Shown here: piece after piece, positions 1 through 14,000 of the stretch | Position numbering within the stretch: the stretch's first letter is position 1 | Layout of the letters: every line of letters begins with the position of its first letter | The notes under the pieces: generated by a model | Database searches by the model: none | What the model was told of the DNA's origin: nothing | What the model saw: the letters and a program-made list of their open reading frames with translations, nothing else | NCBI GenBank assembly: GCA_037783415.1 | Contig: JAZGTN010000037.1 | Span: 1,860,001-1,924,000, forward strand | Origin: Leptasterias polaris | Taxonomy: Eukaryota > Echinodermata > Asteroidea > Forcipulatida > Asteriidae | DNA length: 64,000 bases | Reading direction: 5' to 3' | Position numbers and translations under genes: made by a program

Positions 1-1578
1 TCCGCTTACTCATTTTTGCAAAATAAGTTAATTTTTGTTTTCTCTTTTGGCCGTGATGAGAAACAAACCACACTTACTTATAAAAGTCCCCCCCCCCCTT
101 CTGAGGCCTTGTAACTAAATCGATACATCTCGCTCATTGTTTGACGTCTTTCTCTCTATATAGGGCTGTATCGATCGAGGAACATGGCATTATAGAATCC
201 CAAACCTGCACCAAAATAGTCCTACTATTTTAAGTCATGATTTATTAAGTAGTTCATCGATTGACTTCGGCGGAGTGATATTAATCTGAAAACTAGTACC
301 GTCTTGCTGTTAGGCAGTGCATGGGAAAACGAGTTGCAAAATATTGCGAAGCCCCGGCAAATTTTCTGTTGAGCAGTTGTTTTTATTGTGTTGAAACTTC
401 TTCTTGTTTTCTTCTGATTTTTAACACCAATTTCATAAAGAAATTGTTTTGCAAGACTTTCCAAAGTTCAAAGAAAAAAAAGAAAAGGTACTGTATGAAT
501 AAAAAGTGTACGAAGTTTGATTTCATGGATTGAAGTCAATCATCATTTATTTAATTACCGGGGATCGTTGGTTAAAACTATACAAGATTAATTCACTAAC
601 GCAAGATTAATCAACAACAAAAAAGAACAATTTATGGTACTATACGGTGTCATTTTAAAGATGATTTGGAGTTGTGAGGATTAATGGGGATGATGAAGAA
701 GAGGTTTATCAACGGCTATATTGATACAACCTCGGTAATCATGCATGAGGTATGACTCCTTACGATGCCCATTTACGGATTCCTGCCTATTTATGGATTC
801 CTAATACGTCAAGGAAACTCAAATTATGTTAACTTTACAAATGCTGAGGAAAAAAGTTTGCGGCCTCACAACCATAATAATCTCTCTTGTAGAGAAGTGT
901 TGGTTCTGAGAAGATTAAGAATTGAGAATGTGTCTCGACGTTTCGAATGTTTTAATCTGCATCTTCAGGAGACTGCTGGAAAGCTGGAGTTACCGGCCGG
1001 GGTTAGACTTGGTTCCAAGTCTGTGCTCGTGGTTTTTAGTCTACCTGATAGCCAATACATTATTGCCTGAAATAGCGCCCTCTTGTGGATTAACCTCCGT
1101 CTTTAACCTACGATCACTATGAGATTGCGAGTTAGAGCGCGTGATAGCCAATCTGCGGGGGATTTTGTGTGGCTGATGCAGAGAAATAACCGCGATCTCA
1201 GACTTGAAATCAAGTCTAGGCCGGGGCTTAAATGTTGCCCATGACTTTATAATGCTGCACGTGTTAGTACGTTGCACTACACGGTGCTAGAAGTGGTAGT
1301 TTGTTATGAGTGCAAGTTCTAAAACGGGGCATATATAACTAGTTCTACATAGTGACTGTTTCACGTGACTTTATTTTTATCTGAGCACAGTTTACCATAA
1401 TTTGCAATGTTGCAACGCCATGGAGTGTCTGGTTTACGAGCACTGGTCGGATAGCAATTACTTTGTTGGAACTGCAAAAACTAGGAAAGCCTTAAATCAG
1501 TTGATTGCATGTTTTAAAAGAAACTTGTCATTTATCATTTTCGGAGTTAATTATTGACTCTGGGTTTTTGTTTTACAG
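1..1578. other. upstream intron or flank of the large secreted-protein gene
   Basis: No exon with good splice sites and coding character was found here. The stretch is AT-rich with scattered short open frames that look like chance. The next acceptor (ttgttttacag) ends at 1578. Because the exon at 1579 starts in phase 1, at least one coding exon must lie further upstream, outside the window. Confidence 0.6.
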
Positions 1579-2021
1579 AAAATTCCCACGTGCCAGTATT
1601 CCAGCAAACACTTCTTACAATTGACATCAACCTGAAAGAAACATTTCGTGATGACGTCATAGCCACTGTGCAAGCCAAGGACCCGGATGCAGAACTATGT
1701 TCCTATGAGGACGACTGCCCTTGCTCGATCATTCTATACTCCATCGAGCAGGGGAATGATGACTCTTTATTCAGGATCGACCCCAGAACCGGGGAACTCA
1801 CAATCTCTGATGAAAAACTCGTGGCGGAGATTGAAAAGGAGGAGGTTGAACTGCAGATCGCAGCCAAGAACCCTATACACAGAACGCGGGGTCGAAGAAG
1901 GCGGATGGAGGAGGAGGATGCACCGAATGACCAAACAGCATCTAAGATGCTAGTGCGGATCTTATTCTCATCTGGGATTAAGGAGGAGGTCGAGGAGGTT
2001 CACTCCAGACACAGGAGATCG
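1579..2021 (+). CDS. exon 1 of window: cadherin-like repeat and basic cleavage-like end
   Basis: The exon starts in phase 1 and ends in phase 0. It encodes a cadherin-like stretch: a VxAxDPD calcium-type motif, then a YSIEQGN strand and FRIDPRTGEL, the usual end of a cadherin repeat. It then runs into a charged Arg/Glu-rich segment ending in RHRRS, which fits a furin-type site (inference). An in-frame run of acidic residues between them is unlike normal cadherin sequence. Confidence 0.8.
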
Positions 2022-5000
2022 GTAAGATGATTCACACAATCAGAGAAGTTGTTAAAGCACATGTGTCACTGTCATCCACGCTTTGATGTGACCCAACATT
2101 TACATGAAATAACAAACCTGTGAAAGTTTAAGCTCAATCGGTCATTGGAGTCACAAGAAGAAAGAAATTGAAAAATCCTTTAAAATTATGATTTTGTTAC
2201 TGTTTTCAAACATTGAGATTTGGACTTGCAAGATCAAAACTAAATGTTTTACTAAATATCTCAAAAACTATTGCCTTTCAAGCAAAAATATTTCAAAGGG
2301 AGTTTTCCACTCTGATCTTTATACCATGTCAGTCCGCGCAAAGTGCAAATAATGCAACGTTGCAGTATTGTGCAACCAGTTTCACAATAATGCAACTTCC
2401 GGTGTAAAAGTAGATTAATGGATATTACGTTGAAAAATAAGGTGAATTATTGTAACTGACGATCAGGTTATGGTATGAGGTTATAATAAAACATCTTTAT
2501 TGTTGTTTTATGATAGTTGGGTTGATTGTGGATAGGGTGGGGTGGAGGAGGGGTGGTGTCTGAGGGCGGAGCTAATAATACACATGAGAATAGCGTCGTG
2601 TTTAAAGGTTTACTTATTTATTTTTTTAGCTACATATTTTCTTAGAACATTATATTATGTATTCAGTTTGTTATTGTAATATACTAATAAATTTCTTTAT
2701 ACAATTATTTCTGTTAACTCTTGGTTTCTCATTATTCTGGTCTTCTATGTATTATCATAAATGACGATTTATGTTTTTGTTTTTTTCCCCAATTATCTTA
2801 CTAATGTCGGGCTCTCTCACTATTGTATATGCATGCCCGTGGCACATTTGAATTTTCCATTTGTGTATGATATTTTAATGACTCTAAACATTGTTAATTT
2901 TTTTATTTTAATTGTTATTAAACTTGCATAAATTAATAATACTAGGCGAGGATATAATCTGACACAGTAAAATGGCGTCGCATTTTTCCTGACCGGTAAG
3001 TGTGGAGTGATGATTTTCAAAAGCCATTTGCGCAAAAATGCACAGATAACTTTTTGATTTGCACAGATAGAAAGTTGGGTAAGGAACTGTACGACACTAT
3101 TATATGATTTTAACTATTCCAACAAAGCTTTTTTCGATTCCCTTTTTGCGTTTGAAAGCAAGAGTTGCAGTATAGTGAAACTTTAGAGTAGTGCAATTCG
3201 TCAACGTTGCGCGATTCTGATACTCAACGTTGCACAATACTGCAACGTTGCATTATTTGCACTTTGCGCGGACTGATGTACGAATTGTGGGCAGATCTGT
3301 GAACATTTATATTTTGACTCTTACCAATGTAATATGCACACCCATTAGTTTCATATTTCCCCATCAGAGGGTGATTTACTTGACAGGAGAGGGTGTGCGG
3401 TATGGAAGAGTCATTTGTCTCAGAGTGTTATTAGTGATCAGCATCTATCTAGGCATCGTCCATCCACTGCAGGATGTAACATCATGTCAAACCCCAAAGA
3501 ATAGTCTTTCTTGTTGCCATCATTGACCTAAAGAACTTACGAATGAAAAACACCAATACTTTCAGGGCCACACCGCTCCTTTTAAACACATTGCAAAAGT
3601 TGAGTTTTCTTATTTTTATTTACTAAGGACATGTATGCAATTTAGCCGTTGGGTCTGCATACTCCTAGAAGCTGGAATACTCTCGTTCGATGACGAGCAG
3701 CGCTGTGACTAAAAAAAATGTATTAGTTGTAAGTTATTTATTATGTTGTCTGTTTGTACGCAGACGAGTGGCGCTCCAAGCAGCGAAACCTTCACCCTGG
3801 AAAAACTCGACCCCTTCACAAACGTAACAAACATTCTGATTGGCCAGAAGGCGAACCTCCTTCTGACCATCTGGCTTCCGGTGCAGTCCACGTCGCTCAG
3901 GGTGGAGCTGCTCACACCATACGAGTCTAGCGCCATCATGGTCCTGTGCAATCCAGTGTTCAGCCACGTTGGTTCTAACTACCAGGAGTTTGATAGCGGT
4001 GCCGTGGTGCCGGAGTACTATGCCAGTGGAGATGACCACAGGGTGAGTATAACTTATAAGACCAGGGCTTGATCTCACAAAGAGCTAAGACTGATCCTAA
4101 GTGCAAATCCATCTGAAGTGCTAAGCAAAGTGTGATGTCACAACACAAATCACTATGGCAATAGTGACAACTCATCTTATGATGAATCTTAGTGCTTTGT
4201 GAAATCGAGCCATGGGAACATAGATATGGCAATCGGAATAAACCAACAGAGTGTGGGTTCGAGTCCCGCTCTTGACACTTGTGTCCTTAAGCAAGACACT
4301 AATAGTCATTCTTGTTTCGTCCTTCAGATGGGACGTAAACCCGTCGATCGGTCCTCCCCTTTTGTGGTGTGTAATGCACGTAAAGAAGCACGGTTCGCTT
4401 ATCGTAAAGAGAAGGGGTTGCCCCTGTGTTTCTGGCATGGTCAATGGCAGCATTATACAACACCTCACCTTGTATCCCTTTCAAGGTGTTATTTTATGTT
4501 TGCTTCATCTCGTGAACTGATTCAAAACGATCTCCACAAAATTTGATAATTCGGCGCCAGGAGTGTCATTTATGACAGACATTGTGCGTTGATTAACACT
4601 AACGGACGGGGGGGGGGGGTTCAACATTTTCACAACTTTAAACGGAATTTTCCCAAAATTTTGTATTGGTAAGCTGCATATAAATCAGCGAGCTCCACAT
4701 GAGGCTATTAAAATTTTTTGAAAGACTGTTCATGACACGTTATCTGTTATAACGGTCCTATGCTATTTTTAATACCTACATTTTAATTTGCTTTTAATCC
4801 CATTCATTTGATTGTGATTTTTCTATACACAGTACGATCACATTGTGTTGGACTTGGGTGCCGTAAGTAACAACGGCTCGTCCAGCTCCGATGATCAGAG
4901 CAATAAGATTAAGCTGCAGTTCACGGTGATCCTACAGGAGAACAACGCCACGCAATACGGCGAGGCTTACTGGGTGTCGGCCGGTGTCAGCTACGGGGCG

Positions 5001-8000
5001 AACCTAGCCGAGGTCTGGGTGGGCCAGACGTCGTTCACCCCCGTTAGCGATATCGATAGCTGGGTATGTATAACAGGGGGGAAATGCTCCGTTTATGACT
5101 GTATAATACGCAAGTTAGTTTAAAATTCGCATCCGCACATTTATGGGGATAAGTTGATTACAGCTAATTTTTAATTGTGAAAAGTCAATGAAAAAGGGAC
5201 ATACAATTTATAACAATATGCATTTATCAATTAATAAAAGTTTTTTGTTTCTCTTAAGTTTTATAAAGTTTAGACACACCCACACAGATGAATCACAATC
5301 CTTCATTTTGAAATTTTGGCTGAGGTTCCATCTATACTCTCCTTTTTGGCTATTTTCATTTTCACTTGGTTTCAGCTTATGGTGCGACCATTTTGTTTTC
5401 TGTTATTGAAATCAATATAACCAATAAATGAGCATAGATTGAAATCAGTTTTCATTATTGCCAAATGAACACGGGAACTAGACCAGGCAACATTTACTCC
5501 AGTAGGATGTTATTACTCACATTGAAGTTTCCTGTAATTTTGTTAACAGTCCACAAACTCCCCGGATGTTAGCATTTCCGGGCCTGAAACGATGACTATA
5601 CTGAGTGCTGCCATCTTTCAAATTGACCTGGTGGTCAAGAACTACGCCACGAACTTCTATTTGGATGTTATAGCAAATACATCCGACTCCGGGGTTCCTG
5701 TCATGAAGATATGCGAACTTCAACTCGCTGGAAAAGGTATTAACTTAATATAAGTCGGATATATCCGGAATAATTCGGATCAGCTTGTTTCATCGCGGCC
5801 CTTTTCGACATTAAGGCGTCAATTCCAGGTCCGGTGTGGCAGAAGATTCTGTCCACCCGGAGACTCTGCCCTCCCCCCCCCCCCCCGGCCGGCAACCCCC
5901 CCCCGGCCGGCATCCCCCCCCACCCACCATACGGCAAAACTGTGTACAAACTTCTTCTGATAGCGCCCTCTTTTGAATCATCCTCCTTCAGCCCATAATA
6001 ATTTCCCAAATAGGGGACCGAATCTCGTGGGGACAGATTTTCCTATGACACCGGCTTAGACCCTGTCATCAATTTTGAATTCGTTCACTTTTAACACGAA
6101 GTGTATGGGGACATTTTAATATCAGAGCCGATGCCGGAGTTCCGAAAATACATTTAGGATTTAAAGTCAGTTGAGGGATGAATATTATAAAAGCAATGTT
6201 GTATTGAGTTTCCTTAATCCTCAATTCATTTATTTATCCGTGCTCTGAAAAGATCAAGGTCAAATTTGACCTCCGTCCGGGTCCGGGTCTAAGACCCCAG
6301 ATCCATGATTCGGATTCGGAATGCGAGTCACTGGAATAAAATAATGTGTTTTTCCGACCTGTGAGTCCGGCTTGTTCCGACCTAAAACCCTGGTCAATGA
6401 TGGCCTCATGAGCTTGACTCACTGGAGCGCAGGTTTCGGGTCAGTTTTGACCCACAAGCAAGAATCAAATATTACAATAATTGTTGTAAATCTCTCAGCA
6501 TCAGATCTGCAAAGGTATACAGCAATCCTTCACCGATCTTGAACTCTTGGTGGCAGCAGATATGCCTCCATTACTGCGGTGTATCTGGGTGGTACTGCGC
6601 TGCCTAGCGACTGGTATAAGGTTTGGGCTACACGGCGATCATTTGATCAGTCGCGGGTTATTGGACTTTCACTTTGCAAATCGCTTAAACCCGTCGCTAG
6701 GCAGCGCAGTACCACCCAGGTACCACCGCAATAATGGCGGTATCTGCTGCCACCAAGAGTTCAAGATCGGTGAAGGATTGCTGTATAGGCTGAGAAAGAA
6801 ACTGATAGGCCTATACCTGTGACTAAATTCTCCACCTTGTTTTGTAATTCCAGGCGATAATTTCGATTGTATGCCGGATGAGCTGCCCAAGTACTCTGAT
6901 GTTTCTGATAACTCCACAGGCGCAACTGTTAAGGCAAGGCTAGACTTTGGCAATGTCGTCAACACAGGTAGATACAAAAGACACTTTTTAAGTTTATCTG
7001 ATCTCACCATCTGGAATATATGTGGTCAATTATTTTTAATAGATTTAAAAAAATATATTTTGCGTATTTACAATAATCTTAAAAGCCTGCCGGCCGATGT
7101 CATTTTCTCTTCTTGTTTGTGGGCTCAATTTCACATGGAGCTATTATAGGGCAACTTATGAGATGGTGCTCCACTTTCACCATAGTATCTTGTGTTTGTG
7201 ACACTCCATTTTTCTCAGCAATTGTGATTGAAAAAAAGTAAATACAAACCGACAACAACGCATACACAGTATTATATCTTGCAAAGGTAACCGTAAAATT
7301 AACTTTTTACATTACTTTCAAAGTAAATTCAAAGCAATAGTACTCTTCATATACTATGTGACCTGTGACATCACATGTTTACAAAACAGCCACGGAGCCA
7401 TGGCCTGCATGCAGGCACGATTCGTACACAGCTCAAAGGAAAAAAAATCACAATCTTTCATTTTATGTAAACTTTAATTTTTAGTCTGATTTTTATCAAC
7501 TTTTGATATTAAGAAAGGGGTGTATCTCAGTGAGACTAGTGCAGTATCTTGCCTGCCAGAAAGGCACTGGAACGGAGAAAGTCACTTGGAAGTTTAAACA
7601 AAGGTTACAAAGGTCTATTGAGATTCATTCAAGGTCAATGTTCGTGGCACCATACAGTATACACTGTCGGAAAGGGGGTACATTTTGAAAGACGTTTATA
7701 AACAGCGGTTAATGTATTAAAGGCAGTGGACACTTTTGGTAATTGTCAAAGACCAGTATTCTCACTTGGTGTATCCCATCATATGCATAAAATAACAAAT
7801 CTGTGAAAATTTGGACTCAATTGGTCATCGCAGTTGCAAGAAAATGATGAAAGAAAAAAACACCCTTGTTGTACAAATTAGTGTGCTTTCAGATAGGAAT
7901 AAAAGGCTTCTGGCCAGAAGTCTTTTATTATTTGAGTGAGAATTTACCTCTTGCAATTGACTTGCAATTTTTCCTTGTTCAACTCAAAATCATTTAAAAT

Positions 8001-11000
8001 TTACCCAGTCAGTTTCCCTTGTGGTTTATTATTTGATATCTGATATAAAAAGTCGCATCCCCTTATGGTGATCCCCTGGCTACCGCTTCCCAGGTTGTAT
8101 CGTATACTTGGGTGTGATCCTTGGCTACACGGCAGTTTACGGTTGAATGGCTTCTGACTGGCACCCACCGAACAAGGATATTGACAAAATAGGGAGACCG
8201 CCATCATAGGGCTAGATAGCTCAGTTGGTAGAGCGCCGGCACGTCAATCCGGAGGACGTTGGTTCAAATCCCGCTCTAGTCAATTTTTCCTTGTTCAACT
8301 CAAAATTATTTAAAATTTACCCAGTCAGTTTCCCTTGTGGTTTATTATTTGATATAATATTATATTGTAAGGAATTGTTCCAGAGTCCAAGTGCGGGGAT
8401 TGAAAAAGCCCGTCACTTCACATGTTTGTGTTGCAGTCAATGGTGAACATTCCTGTGTTCTATATACACTTAAGGAAAATCCTATTCCTCAACACTGTAA
8501 ATAACACTCTGTGTGGACGTGTGTAAGCCCACATAGTGTTTCAAAATCCTGCCTTGTGTGGACCTCTTTTGTTCTCAGGTCCACACTTCGTATGTAATGC
8601 TTACGTAACTGTCCTTAGTCTGTGCGAGGGCACTTTGGTGCTTTAGGAGTCTTGGAGAGGGATTGAAAAACAGTGACATTTTTTGACAGATTCTTTAATG
8701 TCCCATACAATTAAAACAAAGCTCAATTCAATGTGAAAATCAGGTTTTCGGGAAGGGGACAACAGTGACGAGAACAACACAATCTTTACGGAGGCCGTGG
8801 TGTACATCACCGATAGTTCGGATATCGTCAACGGCACCAAGTACTGGTTGGGGGTGACCGTAGTGGTAGATGGCATTCAAGTGTACTCCAGTCAGCGTGC
8901 AGTTACGACACTCACCACAAAGCAGCCCGATATGGTGAGTTTTTTGTGTGTATACATCCAACAACTTTCACATGCAGCTCAGGAAATATTGTCTTATTAA
9001 TTAACAGTTTCAGTATTTAAGATTTGAAACTTTTCACAAGGTGAAGATACAATCTAGAAAGAAACCAATTTTAGCTTTCCCGAATTCATGCACCTTAAAA
9101 AACCCATCATACATGGTACTTATACTAATACTGCAAATTCAGAGTCTAGCTTTGTACTGAAGACGATCAGAGGACACTGATCGGAACGTCAGGTTGTTAC
9201 GCCACCGGTTCCTTTCAGAACAACCGCATCTCAAAAATAGATTTCGTGTACAGTGTTATACCTCTAACCTTACTGGATTTTAGTATTTGGTTATTATCAT
9301 GGCGTCAGTCCAAAGGTATTCTAAGTGGACATGGCCTTTCAAAGTATGAAAAGAAAAATAGCAAGATCCAGAAGTCTTTCAAATATCACTTTAAACCTAC
9401 AAGTGTTAGATACTGTTGGAAAAGGGTTTGCATTTTCTACTAGTTGAATTTCTTTATGCTGTAAACCGTTTCAGAGCCCTTATCCAAATTACAATGATTA
9501 TATCCACAACATAAGTAACGGTTAACAAAATAGTTTTTTACAACTTTTTGTTACCACGACAAAGGGGGAAGTTATCATTTTTTATAGGCTACTGTAATAA
9601 TATGACACACAAAAGCCAATTATTTTGTGTAATTCTCAGAATTAAATTAATCAGATTTACAAATCATTCTCACTGTCCAAACATGTCCCTACCCTGACCC
9701 AGCAAAAATCATCTTTTAATTAATAACTTAAGAGTAATTTCACATAAATACTTGACATATGTGTCCACGGTCAAAAAATCATTTTTTTTGTATACTTTGT
9801 GGGTGGGTGGAAGGGCCTTGGGGTGCAAGTAAACAAAATTGACTTTTCAAATCATTATATAGCCCGTTGCCATGGTAACAGCTCATTTTGTGTTTTGGGC
9901 ATTTTAGGCCATTTTGGGGGTCTGAAAATATGTTTTTTAGCTGATATTTATAACTCCACCCCACTAAAATGCAAAATTATTTCACCAAACCTTGTATATC
10001 ACTACAAAGTATCATCCTTGGCTTTACTTGAGAGAAAAAATTATTGCATCGGTATTTTTACCCTATTTTTGGCCCTCAAAATGTCAACTTGCCAGGGGTC
10101 TCAGAATATTTTCCTTTTGGTTGTGATTAGGGTCAACATTGGTCTTTTCATATCTGGTAAGAAAAACTTGGGCAATTGTATCCTGTTGTGACAGTACTGC
10201 CTCAAAATGGACTTTTTTACAAAAACAGGAAAAATGCATTTTTAAGTGTTTCCCCCAGTTTGAACTAATAACATTAAAAAGAACACTTCCATCAATCAGG
10301 CACCTTTTCCTGAGCATTCTGTAGGCTTGTTCAATACCCCACATTGATGAAAAACTTTTGATGACTTAAATCTCAGACTTTTACCCCCCCCCCCCCCCAC
10401 CCCAAGCGTATACGTTACATTCCCTAATACGAGTCATTCTGTGCCAACTCACCTGACGGGTTGGCAGGCTCCGTCTCAGATTTTGCTACTTTTGTTTGTA
10501 AATATTCCCCTATGGATGTCATGAACACTCACCAAATTTTAGAAACCTACTCCTTAACAATTCTGAGATATGACCCCCTAAATATTTAAGCCCCGCCCCT
10601 TCAAATTTACTTTTTGTGTTTTGGGCATTTTTAGAGGCCTATATCTACAAATTGAGATAAGATATGTAAGTGCAAATTAATATACAGGGTACCTGGTACC
10701 CCATCAACCAGAATCTATTGTCAAAAGTAGCATGGGACATTTTTATATCAAGGAATAGGTCTATAAAAACTTTTAGGCTGCGGAATGATTTTTCATCATT
10801 GTTGATACCCCTATAGTGACTATTAAAGTGAAATGTCTGATTGCTTTTGTATAACATTAGGTTATAAACTAGGTGTATAATGTGTGTAACCTGATATAAG
10901 GATAGACCAATCACACAATGGGTTTTTAGCAGGGGTCTGAATGTGGGTCTGGCTGTAAAATTGCAACAAAAAAAACATGCCTTTTTCAGGTGGTTATTTG

Positions 11001-14000
11001 ACAACGTGGGACATTTCTTACAGATTTACCAATTTTTTCCTAAAAATACTTTGTATCCAGTCTACTTGTGTGAGAAATTAAAAAAATTGACTCTCTACTC
11101 CTTCATGTAAAAAAATCAAATGAATATAATGACTAATTTAAGGTTATTGTTGTATGATATGCAGTTTAGTGAAATCACTTGTTTACAAAAGAGCCACAGA
11201 ACCTATACTAAGTTCCTGCAGACATAGTTTGTGCACCATGGAAGCGTAGTGCCGCCACTTGAATGAAAAAAATCTGCACCTTTTGTGTACGTGTACAATA
11301 ACTATCATGTACGTACATGATAACTATCATACATACATTATCTATTTACTATACATGATAGTTATAATGTAATGTTTATTGACATACATGATAGTTATTG
11401 TGTACATACACAATAAGACATGTAAGAGAAGGATTTTGTTTCATGTGGCGGCACTACACTTCCATAGTGTACAAACTATGCCTGCAGGAAGTCCAGGCTC
11501 TGTCAGCTCTTTTGTAAACAAGTGATTTCACTAAACTGCATGCATAACAATAACCTTAAATTAGTAATATTCATTTCTTTTTTTACTTGAAGGGGTAGAG
11601 AGTCCATTTTTTTAATTTCTCACACAAGTGGACTGGATACAAAGTATTTTTGGGGAAAATTTGTAAATATGTCAGTTAAACGTCCCACGTTGTCAAATAA
11701 CAACTTGAAAAAGGCGTTTTTGCATGTTTACAGCCAGACCCACATTCAGACCCCTGCTAAATACCCATCAAAGGTGTGATTGGTCTATCCTTACATCAGG
11801 TCACACATACACCTAGTTTATAACCAAATGTAATACAAAAGCAATCGGACATTTCACCTAGGCACTAGGGGGTCTCAAAAATGAAAAAAATCATTCCGCG
11901 GGCTAAAATGTCAGTTTTTATAGACCTATACCTTGAGATAAAAAAATGTCCTACAGTGTATGCTACTTTTGACAGTAGATTCTAGTTGATGGGGTACCAG
12001 GTACCCTATATATTAATTTGCAGTTACATATATCTAATCTCAATTTGTAGATATAGGCCTGCGCCTAGGCCTCTAAAAATGCCCAAAACACGAAAAGTAA
12101 ATTTGAAGGGGCGGGGCTTAAACTTTTAGGGGGTCATATCTCAGAAATGTTAAGGAGTAGGTTTCTAATTAAAATTTGGTGAGTGTTCATGACACCTAGT
12201 GTATAACCAAATGTAATACAAAAACAATCGGACATTTCACTTAGGCACTAGGGGTCTCAAAAATGACGAAAAATCATTCCGCGGGCTAAAATGTCAGTTT
12301 TTATAGACCTATTCCTTGATATAAAAATATCCCATGCTACTTTTGACAGTAGATTCTGGTTGATGGGGTACCAGGTACCCTGTATATTAATTTGCAGTTA
12401 CATATCTTATCTCAATTTGTAGATATAGGCCTCTAAAAATGCCCAAAACACAAAAAGTAAATTTGAAGGGGCGGGGCTTAAATTTTTTGGGGGTCATATC
12501 TCAGAATTGTTAAGGAGTAGGTTTCTAAAATTTGGTGAGTGTTCATGACATCCATAGGGGAATATTTACAAACAAAAGTAGCAAAATCTGAGACGGAGCC
12601 TGCCAACCCGTCAGGTGAGTTGGCACGGAATGACTCGTATTAGGGAATGTAACATATACGCTTGGGGGGGGGGGGGGGGGGGGGGTTAAAAGTCTGAGAT
12701 TTAAGTCATCAAAAGTTTTTCATCAATGTGGGGTATTGAACAAGCCTACAGAATGCTCAGGAAAAGGTGCCTGATTGATGGAAGTGTTCTTTTTTAATGT
12801 TATTAGTTCAAACTGGGGGAAACACTTAAAAATGCATTTTTCCTGTTTTTGTAAAAAAGTCCATTTTGAGGCAGTACTGTCACAACAGGATACAATTGCC
12901 CAAGTTTTTCTTACCAGATATGAAAAGACCAATGTTGACCCTAATCACAACCAAAAGGAAAATATTCTGAGACCCCTGGCAAGTTGACATTTTGAGGGCC
13001 AAAAATAGGGTAAAAATACCGATTTTGCAATTTCTAAAAACATGATCTAGTGCAAGTTCTAAAAATAGCATAAGGATGAACTTTATTGCAATATTTTTTT
13101 CTCTCAAGTAAAGCCAAGGATGATACTTTGTAGTGATATAAAAGGTTTGATGAAATAATTTTGCATTTTAGTGGGGTGGAGTTATAAATATCAGCTAAAA
13201 AACATATTTTCAGACCCCCAAAATGAGCTGTTACCATGGCAACGGGCTATATAATAATTTGAAAAGTCAATTTTGTTTACTTGCACCCCAAGGCCCTTCC
13301 ACCCACAAAGTATAAAAAAAATTGTTTTTTTACCGTGGACACATATGTTAAGTATTTACGTGAAATGACTCCTAAGGATTTTAATTACGTTTTTCTTCTA
13401 AAAACCATTCCCAATAGACTGTTGATCCCGTGATAGAGTTTTACGCCGTAGGCGGTTACGCCGTAACCGCCGGTGGTACGGTGGGCTTCATGATCAGTAT
13501 CGATATACCAGAGAATACAACCTCGGTCTTCATAGTCGATGTCTCCATGCCGTACCACTCCGACCAGGCGGTCATGTCAATCTGCCGTGCAGAGGTGGTC
13601 TACAGGGGCTACAATATACCGTGTGCCGGGAACCTGATGCCGGAGTTTAACCAAGAGGTGAGAAAAGTAGTACCGGCCAATATAAAAACTTGCATCCCTT
13701 TAAGATGATCCCTCTGCTGCCACTTCCCAGGTTGTATCGTAAACGTGGGTGGGATCCCTGGCTATACGGAAGTTACAGGTTGAATGGCTTCTGACTGGCA
13801 CCCCCGAACATAGATAGTGACAAAATAGGGAGACCGCCAACATTAGGGCTACATAGCTCAATTTTTTATTTTTTTTTTTCAACCCAAAATTATTTTAAAG
13901 CAACGAAGAGTTTTGTTTGGTTTGATCTGGTCCTTGCTCTATGGTTTGATTCAAGATCCTGGTTTCAAACATTTTGAAGAGGTTGTTCCTAGAAGTTGGA

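Noticed and set aside
8210..8282. Functional tRNA gene (nominal GTC anticodon)
   Set aside because: Stem mismatches, a C at position 33, and related degraded copies with a shared body at two other places point to a SINE.
9799..10191. 130-codon ORF and its mirror frames at 12723-13237
   Set aside because: They lie in the two inverted arms of the foldback element and are chance frames without domain-like sequence.
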